Assembly: GCA_022828595.1 (NCBI GenBank)
Contig: JAKGHH010000005.1
Location: 30,144,193-30,208,192 of the forward strand
Reading direction: 5' to 3'
DNA length: 64,000 bases
From: Nelumbo lutea
Taxonomy: Eukaryota > Streptophyta > Magnoliopsida > Proteales > Nelumbonaceae
The notes under the pieces: generated by a model
The model's input: the letters and a program-made list of their open reading frames with translations, nothing else
What the model was told of the DNA's origin: nothing
The model's database searches: none
Made by a program: the position numbers and the translations under genes
Shown: piece after piece, positions 11,973 through 22,922 of the stretch
How positions within the stretch are numbered: the stretch's first letter is position 1
Layout of the letters: every line of letters begins with the position of its first letter

Positions 11973-12098
11973 TATTCGCAGCACAGGGTATGATTCTTGT
12001 CCTTTCATGAGCTTTTGTGCTTGAGCATGTTCCCATAGCTTCTGTTTGCTTGGATGAATCCTCTGAACAGCAACATGGCAGGCTTCCCTAATAGGCAT
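11973..12098 (-). CDS. ARA1: ARA1 exon: GHMP-kinase part (MPIREACHVAVQR)
   Basis: An exon of 126 bp (42 codons, phase 0 at both ends). The acceptor reads ...cttttctcttag before ATGCCTATTAGG; the donor is GTATGT after CTGCGAATA. The text MPIREACHVAVQRIHPSKQ...LWEHAQAQ...PVLRI aligns with the family block directly after the DYSGS motif in the kinase domain. The frame is open throughout. It is the most C-terminal exon visible; later kinase exons should lie left of the window. The neighbouring upstream exon, with the APGRLDVMGG motif, is not found between here and 26732. Confidence 0.88.
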
Positions 12099-12657
12099 CT
12101 AAGAGAAAAGGCTGTGTTACCAACAACGTTGCACAATTATTTTACAAGATGGAAATAAGTTATCCGCACATTATCAACCAAAAGGTTTTTTATTAGAAAC
12201 CAAGAAATCAAGTGTCATGAAAAATAGGGAACATATTAAGCATATTATAGGTGTTACTGTGGATGTAATTTTTTTTTAAAATCAGAAACACAGAAAAGAT
12301 TCATTAAATTAACAGAATGTGTACAACAAAAGTTGTGGGTAGACAAAAAGTTCACATAAACCCCACTAATTACAACACAAACCCAAGCTGACCCAACGAA
12401 GAAATTCATTAATTACAGACAAGCCCCAAAGGATATCCCACTAGCTATAATATAGCCCAGAACATAGATTGCCTTTGACTGTAGATGTAAATATTTTGCA
12501 TAGAGGATGTGTCATTAAGAGAGAGCAATGTTGTCTTCTATACTGAATCAATTTTTGATGTCATTGGTAAATAAAATATCACTGGCCAGTTGAACTTCAT
12601 AAATGTAGAATGAACTTTTAACTCTAATTTTATAGCAATACTGATTCACATAACGGC
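12099..12657. other. ARA1 intron; possible old LINE tail at 12260-12480
   Basis: No exon seen. From about 12260 a T-rich run is followed by aatcagaaacacagaaaag and a patch resembling the reversed 3' end of the minus-strand LINE at 33337 (T-run, atcagaaa, then a poly-purine patch). The resemblance is weak and I do not call it a separate element. Confidence 0.35.
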
Positions 12658-12945
12658 TGTAAACTGAGAAGCTGAACTCGAAGTAGTAAAGAAGAGGATG
12701 AACTTCATAGATGCAGAGAATGTTGAACTGTGTTAGCAGTCGACCAGGCCTTTATTTAAATATAAGTGAAGTACAAAGTACAATAAAATTACTGGTATAC
12801 CCCTGATTAGTAATGGGACAACCAGAATACTTAAAACATAAACAGGATTAGGCCCCTTGGCAAAGGCCCAGTTACAAGATAAAATTAACATAAGAATGGG
12901 CTAATAGGAGACCCTATCAGCCGAACACACTCTAGCATTCTAACA
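12658..12945 (-). repeat. 3' LTR of copia D
   Basis: 288 bp, followed on its inner side by the polypurine tract ctccccctcaa (12946-12956, + strand). Related to the LTRs of B, F (left end) and K. Confidence 0.92.
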
Positions 12946-12957
12946 CTCCCCCTCAAG

Positions 12958-15900
12958 CTAAACATGGATATCAATCATGTTCAGCTTGCCAAGTATGTCC
13001 TTGAACTTTGTAGTTGCCAGCCTTTTTGTTAATACATCTGCAATCTGCATTTCTGATGAAGTATAAGGCACACAGAGTTCCCTGAAACAATTCTCTCACT
13101 AACAAAGTGTCGATCAATTTCAATATGTTTTGTCCTATCATGTTGCACGGGATTGTTGGCAATGTTGATAGCTGCTTTATTATCACAATACAACTTGAGA
13201 GGACCTTCAGTCTTGATACCAAGCTCATTAAGGAGAGTTCAGAGCCATAAGAGTTCAGCCACCCCATGTGCCATAGCTCGGTATTCAGCTTCTGCACTTG
13301 ATCAAGCCACAACATTCTGCTTCTTACTGCGCCATGTAACTAGGTTTCCTCCCAAAAATGTACAGTAACCTGAGGTTGATTTTCTGTCTCCAACAGACCC
13401 AACCCAATCAGCATCAGTGTAGGCTTCAATTTCAAGTCTACTGTTCTTCTTGAATAGAATTCCTTTCCTTGGGCAAGTTTTCAAGTATCTGAGAATTCTT
13501 TCCACTGCTCTCATATGAGTCTTTGGTGAGTGCATGAATTGACTGACAACATGCACTGCATAGGCAATGTCTGGCCTAGTGAGAGATAAGTATATCAGTT
13601 TTCCTACCAATTTTTGGTACCTTTCCTTATCACAGTATTCCTCACCCATTGATTCTTGTAATCCATGGTTCGGTTCTATTGGTGTGTCTGCTGGCCTGCA
13701 CCCCATCATGCCTGTTTCTTCTAGGAGATGTAGCACATATTTTTGTTGACATATGTAGATTCCCTCTCTTGATCTCAAATTCTGAAGCTAAGAACTCCTT
13801 CAGCCTCTTCATCTCTTTCACATCATTTCCATTAATCACCATATCATCCATGTAAACAATGAGAGCTGTAAATTTTCCATCTTGCCTCCTTGTAAACAAT
13901 GTATGATCTGCACTGCTCTGAGTGTACCCCACTTTCTTCATGGCTGTACAAAGTCTCTCAAACCATGCCCGGGGAGATTGCTTCAAGTCATACAAAGCTT
14001 TCCTTAATTTACACACCTCCTTTCCAACATTATATCCAGGTGGGGGTTCCATGAATACCTCTTCATGTAGATCACCATTTAGGAAAGCATTCTTCGCATC
14101 CAGTTGATGGAGTTCCCAAGAGAATTTTGCAACTAATGACAGTAAAACCCTGATTGTGTTGAGCTTTGCTACCGGGGCAAAGGTTTCCTTGTAACCAATT
14201 CCTTCCTTTTGTGTAAATCCATTTGCCACAAGTCTGGCCTTGTACCTTTCAATTGACCCGTCTTCCCTGTGCTTTACTATGAATACTCACTTGCACCCAA
14301 CAGTGCCTTTCCCTTCTGGTAGGTCCACCAATTCCCACGTTCTTGTTTTCATTAGGGCTTTCATTTCTTCATTCATGGCTTCTTTCCATCTTGGATCAGA
14401 TACCGCCTCTGAATATCCGGAAGGGACACATACAGAGGAAAGAGCAAACACAAAGGAATGATAGGCAAGGGATAAATGTGAGTAAGAAACATAATCAGCT
14501 ATGGAATGTCGAGCAGTACAAGAACGAACAAGCTTACGGAGAGCAATAGGAAGATCCAAATCTGAATTGAGAGAGTGAGAAATACCTTGGATTGCAGAGA
14601 CAGATTGATCTGAGACCAACTGGTTGCAATCATGAGGCTGAGGGCCCTTCTTCCTTCTACTGTATGTGAGTATCTCTTTCTCTTGCCTGTTGGAGTCATC
14701 AGAAGCATCAGCTGAAGTTGGAGTCTCACTAGCTTGACTCGGAATGTTACAGCTAGGTGATGAAGGGGGAGTCGAAGGTGATGAAAGGGGAACAAAAAAG
14801 AAGGGAGACTGAGAATCCTCTTCCATTCCACTAGTCTTCCCCTGAAGAGGATTCTGAGAAGACTGGAAATATGGTTGAGACTCAAAAAAAACTACATCTC
14901 TGGTGACATTTTTTCTTAGAGACAGGATCATAACACTTATAGACCTTTTGTGTAGGAGAGTACCCCAAAAATATTCCCTTTGTAGCCTTAGGATCCAGCT
15001 TGGTTTTCTTTGGATCCTTCACATGTATGAAGCATGTACATCCAAAAACCCGTGGGGGAAGAGGAAAATCTGGAAGAGTGGGACATAACACAGAGAAGGG
15101 GGTCTTCATACCCAGTACCATAGATGGCATCCGATTTATCAGGTATGATGCAGTGAGGACAACTTGAGACCAATATTGCTTGGGCACATTGTGCTGGAAA
15201 AGTAAAGCTCGAGCTGTTTCCATTAGGTGCTTATTCTTGCGCTCAACAACTCCATTTTGCTGAGGGGTGTAAGCACATGATGACTGATGTAACATGCCTT
15301 CGTCTTCCATGAATGAGTTCAGGGATCTTTCAAAGTATTCAACTGCATTGTCTGAACGGAATTGTTTAATCTTCTTCCCGAATTGTGTTTCAATCATCTT
15401 GCAAAACATCATAGCTATCCGTGGAACTTCTTCACGTCCTTTAAACAGATAAATTCAAGTGCACCGAGAATGATGGTCAATAAAACTGATAAAATAACGG
15501 AAGCCATCAATGGAAACAATGGGTGAAGGACCCCAAACATCAGAATGGACCAAATCAAAAGAGGCTTGTATTTCATAACTAGAAATTGGATACATTGATC
15601 TGCACTATTTTGACATTTGACACACATCACAAACTAAACTTTGACTCGGAATTCCCTTACATAAATCGGGAAACAACATAGCTGTAGAGGAGATGGGTCG
15701 AATGCCCATAGACTGTCACTTCATGTTATGTTATGTTTCTCTCTGTTATGGGCCTTATTCTGCCCACTCAAGGGCCTCTCTGTAATTTATCAAAGATTAA
15801 CTTAAATAAAATGTATTAGAGTGTTAGAGGGTGGTTAAGTTCGAACTCCTCATCCTCTAACTCGCCTTGCCGCAGTTCTCTCTCTCTCTCTCTCTTCTTC

Positions 15901-17585
15901 TCTAATCTTCTCTAATCTTCTCTTGTTAGTTTTTTCTGGTTTTCTAGCACAATCCCATACTTCTACGACTGTTTTTCAACTATAGCTAAAGAAGAAAATG
16001 ACAAATGACCTAGCCTAGCATGCCACAAGTGCAGCCTAGCTCTTGACTCCACACTTTCTGGACTAGTAGTAGCAGAAGCTTGCAGTGCTGAGTTGACATC
16101 CGCATCAAAATAGTAGAGGCCCTCATACTCACAACCACTCCCAATCGTTCTCCTCGTCAATCTGTCCTGGAAGACACAGTGAGAGGGAAAAAAAGTTATA
16201 CTGCAGTTCAAGTTTCTTGTAAGCTTTGAAACAGACAACAGATTTGATGTAAGACTAGGAACATGTAAGACTGATTTAAGAGAGAGATCCTTGCTTAGGT
16301 CAACCACTCCCTTTCCCGAGATGGTGGAGAGTGACCCATCAGCTACTCTCATCTTATCCTGGCCAGACAACAAATGATATGAGGAGAACAATGAGGACAT
16401 GTGTGTCATATGGTCAGTGGCCCCTGAGTCAATCACCCAAGAGCTAGAATTAATGGAACTAGTTGCACTAAATGCAGAGGTTGTACCTGATTTTACAAGA
16501 GAGGTGGAAGCTAAAGGATTGTTCTTCAGACGGGCAAATGCCCGGCTGAGAACCTCTACCTCACTAGCTGTAAAGCCCAAGGTACTTGGTCCGGTAGAAT
16601 CAGCAACCTGCTTTGTGGTGGAGGAAGACACTGGCTGAGTACTCTGTGAGATGTCACTACTGCTGTTGGTGGCAAGATTCCCACTTGCCGTATGACCCTT
16701 ATGTTGCCTTTTGTCCTTTCTCAGAGCAGCTGGCTTCAAATGAGGGTACAATACCCAACATTTCTCCTTTGTGTGTTTCTCACCACCACAATGGGTACAC
16801 TTGAGGGTCTTCTTGTCTGAAAATCTGTTTCCCTTAGTGGAGACTAAAGCTGAATGTTCTCCAGATAGTTCTATTGCTTGTGTCTGGGAATCAACTTGCA
16901 TCTCCTTTCTCCTTACTTCTTCATTCCTCACCAGATAGTAAACATGATGAATTTCAGGTAATTCATCTCTCCCTAGAATCTGTGACCTTACACCTTCATA
17001 TATAGGGTCTAAGCCTGCCAAGAACTTGAAGGCTCTGCCCTCCTCAATCTGCTTGTCATGCCTCTCCTTATCCTTTGCATTTTCCCAATCCAATATCAAG
17101 TGATGGTCAGGTTTTTCCCAGAGGCCTTCCAGTGTTGTAAAGTATGTTGCCACAAACATGTCTCCTTGCCTTAGGGTTGCAATGTCTTGGTTCAGCCTGT
17201 AGATTCTGGCATTGTTCTTCTTTTGGCCATATGTCTTAGATACTTTCTCCCAGATTTTTGCGTCTGTAGGGAAGTGATGAACAGTTCTAGCCACCCGAGG
17301 AGTCATGGAGGCCAGCAACCAAGACATGACTGTGGCATTTTCCTTGCGCCACACAGTGTATTCAAGGCTGCTGATTTCTGATTCCTTTTTGTCTCCATCC
17401 AAATAGCCTGTGAGGTCACTAGAGGTAATGAACAATCTTGCTGAGACTGATCATTCCCTAAAGTTATACTCATCCAATAGCACACTTGTAATCTGCAAGC
17501 TATGCAGATTAGGGTTCTCCAGGTTTGAGGCCCTTGTAACAGATCTATTATCCCTAGAAGAATCTTCACCAGAAAGTGATGACAT
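12958..17585 (-). pseudogene. Broken gag-pol polyprotein of copia D
   Basis: The ATG at 17585 starts M-S/T-SLSGE as in B. Order: gag, zinc knuckle CTHCGGEKHTKEKC (about 16770-16810), protease WVIDSGATDHMT (about 16400-16440), pre-integrase LHLWHARLGHLSF, then the inserted solo LTR inside ...SSLAM-LFPD, integrase, linker, RT with YMDDMVING (about 13840-13860; YVDD in most copies) and RNase H, ending NMIDIHV-stop at 12958. Lesions: TGA for Trp in FREWSVSA near 17450; a 50-bp deletion near 13775 between two tgatct repeats, which removes the RYFLGIEVARS block and shifts frame; a one-codon loss near 13520; further indels near 13080. D serves well as reference for the lesions in B and K because most of its other domains are readable. 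Confidence 0.92.
15683..15981 (+). mobile_element. Solo LTR (family of element G) inside D
   Basis: A 299-bp insertion bounded by atagc on both sides (15678-15682, 15982-15986), splitting the pre-integrase coding text of D. It begins tgtagagg and ends ctgtttttcaact. The same terminal text directly abuts a primer-binding site at 36728-36739 in element G, which confirms it as an LTR end. No internal sequence remains, so it is a solo LTR formed by LTR-LTR recombination. The ends are TG...CT rather than the usual TG...CA. It contains a (tc)n run near 15878-15895. Confidence 0.88.
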
Positions 17586-18242
17586 CCTAACTTCGGTCAA
17601 AGAGATTGTTCATAGTGCTGTAGGTGGTTCTGGTTAGGGCTGGCCGAAGTGGTCACAGGGTTCACAGTGCTAGTAGCACACCAGATGGGTTTCACTTAAG
17701 ACTAAACCAGTTCAGGTACAGTAGCAAATGAAGGTCTGTAACTGAACCAGTTCACATAGCAGAAGTAGTGCTGATACCAGAAGAAGGGCTGATAACCGAC
17801 CTGGAAATTATCTGTAACTGAAGTCGCCACAATTCTGTAAAGGTTTTGTTGATGCACCGAAGCTGCAACTGTAGAGGAGGCTATGCCTTTACCACTGTTC
17901 TGCACAAATCTGGCTAGAGCACCAAAGTTGTAACTGTAGAGGAAGCCCTCCCCCTTTCGGCTAGTGCTAGGACTGTTGGAATCAATCCTCAACTAGGTCT
18001 GTCTTGTACAGACCTCTCTTAGTAGCCAAATAGCTACTACTTGCTAAAAAAAAACTAGTAGGACATCTAGTTCTGGGTCTTACTTCCCTTGAGTCCTACA
18101 ACCAAGAGAAACCCTAGGTTCGAACTTGCTGAGTTCCCTTACACTCCTAGGTCTTCACTGCAGCAACCCAGAAAGAAAGGAGAAGATGAAGGAAGGCAGC
18201 AAGAGAAGATAGTGCACCGGTTGAAACCAGGAAGGAGCTAAT

Positions 18243-18254
18243 GCTCTGATACCA
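18243..18254 (-). other. Primer-binding site of D
   Basis: Minus-strand TGGTATCAGAGC directly after the 5' LTR; initiator tRNA-Met type. Confidence 0.92.
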
Positions 18255-18542
18255 TGTAAACTGAGAAGCTGAACTCAAAGTAGTAAAGAAGAGGATGAAC
18301 TTCTTAGATGCAGAGAATGTTGAACTGTGTTAGCAGTCGACCAGGCCTTTATTTAAATATAAGTGAAGTACAAAGTACAATAAAATTACTGGTATACCCC
18401 TTATTAGTAATGGGACAACCAGAATACTTAAAACATAAACAGGATTAGGCCCATTAGCAAAGGCTCAGTTACAAGATAAAATTAACATAAGAATGGGCTA
18501 AAAGGAGACCCTATCAGCCGAACACACTCTAGCATTCTAACA
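18255..18542 (-). repeat. 5' LTR of copia D
   Basis: Partner of 12658-12945, also 288 bp. Followed by the altered target duplication atggc (18543-18547). Confidence 0.92.
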
Positions 18543-18675
18543 ATGGCAAGTTCAAGGTCATCTTCTGGAGGGTGTTTACTGCTTTAGATTCATATTTATA
18601 GCATCAATTTTAATAAACTATATAAAATATTTACTGTGCGATGGAATGTAAGATTGAATTATAAAAGGATCTAAG

Positions 18676-19040
18676 GTATGGTCAGTTCAACTAATATTCA
18701 AATTCCCCAGACTGTACACCATACCAAACTAGGAGATGAAAGCTTAAAGTTTTTCCTTCATCTATTTCAAATTCCCATACATTTTGTGAAGATACTCTTC
18801 CAGGTGATCAACTTGATCCTCAACAACATTTCATCTGGTATTGGCCATCCTGGATTGCTGCTCTGATACCAAAGATAGAATTCGATCAAAATGAGATTCT
18901 TCTAGGGAGCACTTCCTCCTGAAATAGACTACAGAGAGAGGAAGAAGAAGAAGCTAGAGAGTAATTCAAGTCTTTCTAATTCTTCTTTATGTCTCAAGGG
19001 ACCTATTTATACCTCTGTACATTAGGCTTATCATACCGGT
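18676..19040 (-). mobile_element. 5' end fragment of a Ty3/gypsy-like LTR element
   Basis: A primer-binding site TGGTATCAGAGC (minus strand, 18860-18871) is followed within a few bases by an ATG at 18848. The decayed gag start reads MANTR-stop-NVVEDQVDHLEEYLHKMYGNLK, the coiled N-terminus typical of plant Ty3/gypsy gag. Right of the site, 18872 to about 19040 is the inner part of an LTR whose outer end I cannot fix. Everything downstream of the gag start is gone. It lies between D and F in ARA1 intron sequence. Class assignment rests on the short gag text and is moderate. Confidence 0.5.
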
Positions 19041-19513
19041 TACCAGCACATGGGGGGTGGGGGGGCTAGAGTTGGTACTGACGATGTGGCCTCCTGGTGT
19101 AGACAAACTTGATAGCCATAGGAGGTGCTACACGAGATACCTTTAGTGGGCTAATTAGTTGAAGGTCTGGTTCATGAGATGGATTACTCTGGGTCCTTTG
19201 TGTGTGTGTGTGTGTGTCAGGGTGAATGTTTACCTCGAATAACCCCAGCAATAGGCAGTACCTTATCAATGGCAATGTGGTGTTGGATTTTAATTTTTAT
19301 AAATATTAATTATGGAACAAAGCGGCTCTATGCCAACTACTACATTTCTTTCTTCTCTAATGTTTCTTATTCTTCTATATTATCCTCCACAATCAAGCAC
19401 AAGTCACGACCAATTTTATATTTCTAAATTAAATTCATTTTAGATTGACAAGTAGAAACCATACCATACCAGAATAATCAATTAAAACAATTTTAACATT
19501 TTAACTTTTCATG
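19041..19513. other. ARA1 intron between elements; G-run and (TG)n
   Basis: Contains a G-rich run (19051-19067) and a (TG)n microsatellite (19200-19217). No supported exon. A plus-strand patch near 19179 that encodes MDYSGSFV was considered and rejected as an exon. Confidence 0.5.
19200..19217. repeat. (TG)n microsatellite
   Basis: About nine TG units in tandem. Confidence 0.9.
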
Positions 19514-19812
19514 TGTTAGATTGATATGTTAGAAGGCTTGAGTGTGTTCGGCTGATAAGAATTCCTATTAGCCCATTCTTATGTTAAACTTATCTTGTAA
19601 CTGAGCCTTTGCTAATGGGCCTAATCTTGTTTATGTCTTAAGTCTTCTGGGTGTCCCATCACTAATCAGGGGTATCCCAGCAATTTCTTGTACTTTGTAC
19701 TTCACTTGTATATAAATAAATGCATGGACGACTGCAAGTGCAGTTCGACATTCCAGCATCTCTTATTCTTCTCCTCGTTCCTGCTACTTCAACTACAGTG
19801 GTTCAGCTTTCA
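19514..19812 (+). repeat. 5' LTR of F (B-family type)
   Basis: 299 bp, tgttagattgatatg... to ...cagctttca, followed at once by the primer-binding site. Very similar to the LTR of K (55853-56152). TATA-like tatataaataaa lies near 19711. Confidence 0.9.
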
Positions 19813-19824
19813 TGGTATCAGAGC
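19813..19824 (+). other. Primer-binding site of F
   Basis: TGGTATCAGAGC, initiator tRNA-Met type, abutting the LTR end. Confidence 0.92.
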
Positions 19825-20603
19825 ATTGAGCACCTTCTTGGTTACTGCTGACGCCATCTCCTCTTTCTTGCTGTATCTCACCTTTTTTTTTATCTGGGTT
19901 GCTGCTGTGAAACCCTAGGGTTGCAGGAGAACAACACAAGGTTCAACCTAGGGTTTCCCTTGGTTGTAGGGCGCAAGGGAGTTAAGACCCTGAAGCTGGA
20001 GTCCTACTAGTTTCTAGTAGTTAGCGGCTATTCAGCTGCTAAGAAGAGGTCTGTATAGGACAGACCTAGTTGAGGACTGATTTCAGCAGTCCTAGTGTTG
20101 TCTGTAAGGAGGGGAACTCCCTTTACAGTTGCAGTACTCGAAGTTCAAGTGGAGTCTACATAGCACAGGTCGGTTACCAGCCCAGAACACCTTTTGCTGC
20201 TGTAACAAACTGCTTCAGAACTGTGACAGTCTTGGCAAGTCTGAAACTGTGTTGCGAGCTGTCAGGGCCTGCTAAGGTTACTTCGGCTAAACAGAACCTG
20301 CATCAGAACTGGTTCGGAAAGACCTTTACAGAACTGTGGCGACTTCAGTTACAGATCATTTCCAGGTTGGTTACCAGCCCTACTCCATCTCTGTGAACTA
20401 GTTCAGTTACAGACTTTTCCTTGCTGCTGTACTCGAACTGGTTTAGTCCAAGTGAAGCCTATCCGGTGTGCTACCAGCACTGTGAACTCTGAGGTGAAGC
20501 CTATCTGGTGTGCGATCAGCACTGTGAACTCTGTGACTACTTTGGCGAGCCCTAACCAAAACAACCCAACAGTACTGTGAACAACCCCTTGACCGAAGTT
20601 AGG

Positions 20604-22922
20604 ATGTCATCACTATCAGGTCCTCAAACCTGGAGAACCCTAATCTGCATAGTTTGCAGATTACAAGTGTGCTATTGGATGAGTATAACTTTAGAGAGTG
20701 GTCTGTCTCAGCAAGACTGTTCATTACCTCTCGTGACCTCACAGGCTATTTGGATGAAGATAAAAAGGAACCAGAAATCAGCAGCCCTGAATACACTGTG
20801 TGGCGCAAGGAAAATGCCACAGTTATGTCTTGGTTGCTGGCCTCCATGACTCCTCGGGTGGCCAGAACTGTTCATCATTTTCCTACAGCCACTAAAATCT
20901 GGGAGAAAGTATCTAAGACATATGGCCAAAAGAAGAATAATGCTAGAATCTACAGGCTGAACCAAGACATTGCAGCCTTAAGGCAAGGAGACATGTCTAT
21001 GGCAACATATTTTGCAACACTAGAAGGTCTCTGGGAAGAGCTTGACCATCACATGATTTTGGATTGGGAAAATGCCAGGGATAAGGAGAGGCATGACAAG
21101 CAGATTGAGGAGGGCAGAGGCTTCAAGTTCCTAGCAGGCTTAGGCCCTATATATGAAGGTGTAAGGTCACAGATTCTAGGGAAAGATGAATTACCTAAGC
21201 TTCATCATGTTTACTACCTGGTGAGGAATGAAGAAGTAAAGAGAAAGGAGATGCAGGTTGACTCCCAGACACAAGCAACAGAAATATCTAGACAACATTC
21301 AGCCTTATTCTCCACTAAGGGAAGCAGATTTTCAGACAAGAAGACCCTCAAGTGTACCCATTGTGGTGGTGAGAAACACACAAAGGAGAAATGTTGGGTC
21401 TTGTACCCTCATCTGAAGCTAGCTGCTTTGAGAAAGGAAAAAAGGCAACATAAGGGCCACACAGCAAGTGGGAATCTTGCCACCAACAACAGTAGTGACA
21501 TCTCACAGAGTACTCAGCCAGTGTCCTCTTCCACCACAAAGCAGGTTGCTGATTCCTCTGGACCAAGTACCTTGGGCTTTATAGCTAGTGAGGTAGAGGT
21601 TCTCAGCCGGGCATTTGCCCGTCTGAAGAACAATCCTTTAGCTTCCACCTCTCTTGCCAAATCAGGTACAGCCTCTGCATTTAGTGCAACTAGTTCCATT
21701 AATTCTAGCTCTTGGGTGATTGACTCAGGAGCCACTGACCATATGACACATATGTCCTCATTATTCTCCTCATATCATTTATTGTCTAGCCAAGATAAGA
21801 TGAGAGTAGCTGATGGATCCCTCTCCACCATCTCGGGAAAGGGAGTGGTTGACCTAAGCAAGGATCTCTCTCTTAAATCAGTCTTACATGTTCCTAGTCT
21901 TACATCAAATTTGTTGTCTATTTCAAAACTTACAAGAAATTTGAACTGTAGTATAACTTTTTTTCCCTCTCATTATGTTTTCCAGGACAGATTGACGAGG
22001 AGAACGATTGGGAGTAGTCATGAGTAAGAGGGTCTCAACTATTTTGATGTAGATATCAGTTCAGCACTGCAAGCTTCTGCTACTACTGGTCCAGAAAGTG
22101 TGGAGTCAAGAGCTAGGCTACACTTGTGGCATGCTAGGCTAGGTCATTTGTCTTTTTCTTCTTTACAATGTTGTTTCCCGATTTATGTAAGGGCATTCCG
22201 AGTCAAAGTTTAGTTTGTGATGTATGTCAAATTTCAAAACAATGCAGATCAATGTATCCAATTTCTAGTAATGAAATTCAAGCCCCTTTTGATTTGGTCC
22301 ATTTTGATGTTTGGGGTCCTTCGCCCATTGTCTCCATTGATGGCTTCCGTTATTTTATCAGTTTTATTAACCATTATTCTCGGTGCACTTGGATTTATCT
22401 GTTAAAAGGACGTGAAGAAGTTCCACGGATAACTATGATGTTTTACAAGATGGTTGAAACACAATTTGATAAGAAGATTAAACAATTCCGTTCAGACAAT
22501 GCAGCTGAATATTTTGAAAGATCCTTGAACTCATTCATGGAAAACGAAGGCATGCTACATCAATCATCATGTGCTTACACCCCTCAGCAAAATGGAGTTG
22601 CTGAGCGCAAGAACAGGCACCTAATGGAGATAGCTCAAGCTCTACTTTTCTAGCACAATGTGCCCAAGCAATATTGGTCTCAAGCTGTTCTCACTGCATC
22701 ATACCTGATAAATCGGATGCTATCTAAGGTACTGGGTATGAAGACCCCTTTCTCTGTGTTGTGTCCCACTTTTCCAGAATTTCCTCTTCCCCACGGGTTT
22801 TTGGATGTACATGCTTCATACAAGTGAAGGATCCAAAGAAAACCAAGCTGGATCCTAAGGCTACAAAGGGAACTTTTTTAGGTTACTCTCCTGCGCAAAA
22901 GGGGTATAAATGTTATGATCCT
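20604..22922 (+). pseudogene. Left-half gag, protease and integrase of chimera F
   Basis: The ATG at 20604 aligns with the gag start of D. A deletion of about 40 bp between aggt repeats just after MSSLSG shifts the frame, so gag text continues from an internal ATG at 20654 (MQITSVLLDEYNFREW). Then come zinc knuckle CTHCGGEKHTKEKC (about 21350), protease WVIDSGATDHMT (about 21715), a stop at 22024 after IGSSHE, a pre-integrase motif with one lost base near 22170, integrase SDNAAEYF...TPQQNGVAERKN, and a stop near 22651 (LLF-stop-HNVPKQYW). The text ends at KCYDP, normally followed by the integrase-RT linker, where the E-family sequence begins. Confidence 0.9.

Larger units (their letters stand above)
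12658..18542 (-). mobile_element. Ty1/copia retrotransposon D with an inserted solo LTR
   Basis: Minus-strand element of the same family as B. Its 288-bp LTRs (12658-12945, 18255-18542) differ at about seven positions by my count, so D is older than B. Flanks acggc (12653-12657) and atggc (18543-18547) are a 5-bp target duplication with one C-to-T change. Primer-binding site and polypurine tract are present. A 299-bp solo LTR of another family interrupts the coding region at 15683-15981. Confidence 0.93.

Noticed and set aside
19179..19210. Plus-strand MDYSGSFV resembles the DYSGS motif of the missing ARA1 kinase exon.
   Set aside because: Wrong strand for the gene, no splice sites in proper places, no APGRLDVMGG before it in frame, and it runs directly into a (TG)n repeat. 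Short chance match is likely; an inverted, decayed exon cannot be fully excluded.
20070..20396. Similar open frames in the leaders of F, K and D (…DFSSPS… / …DSNSPS…) suggested a conserved extra gene before gag.
   Set aside because: They begin with TTG, not ATG, differ in length and content between copies and are disrupted in B. They reflect homologous leader sequence, not a supported gene.
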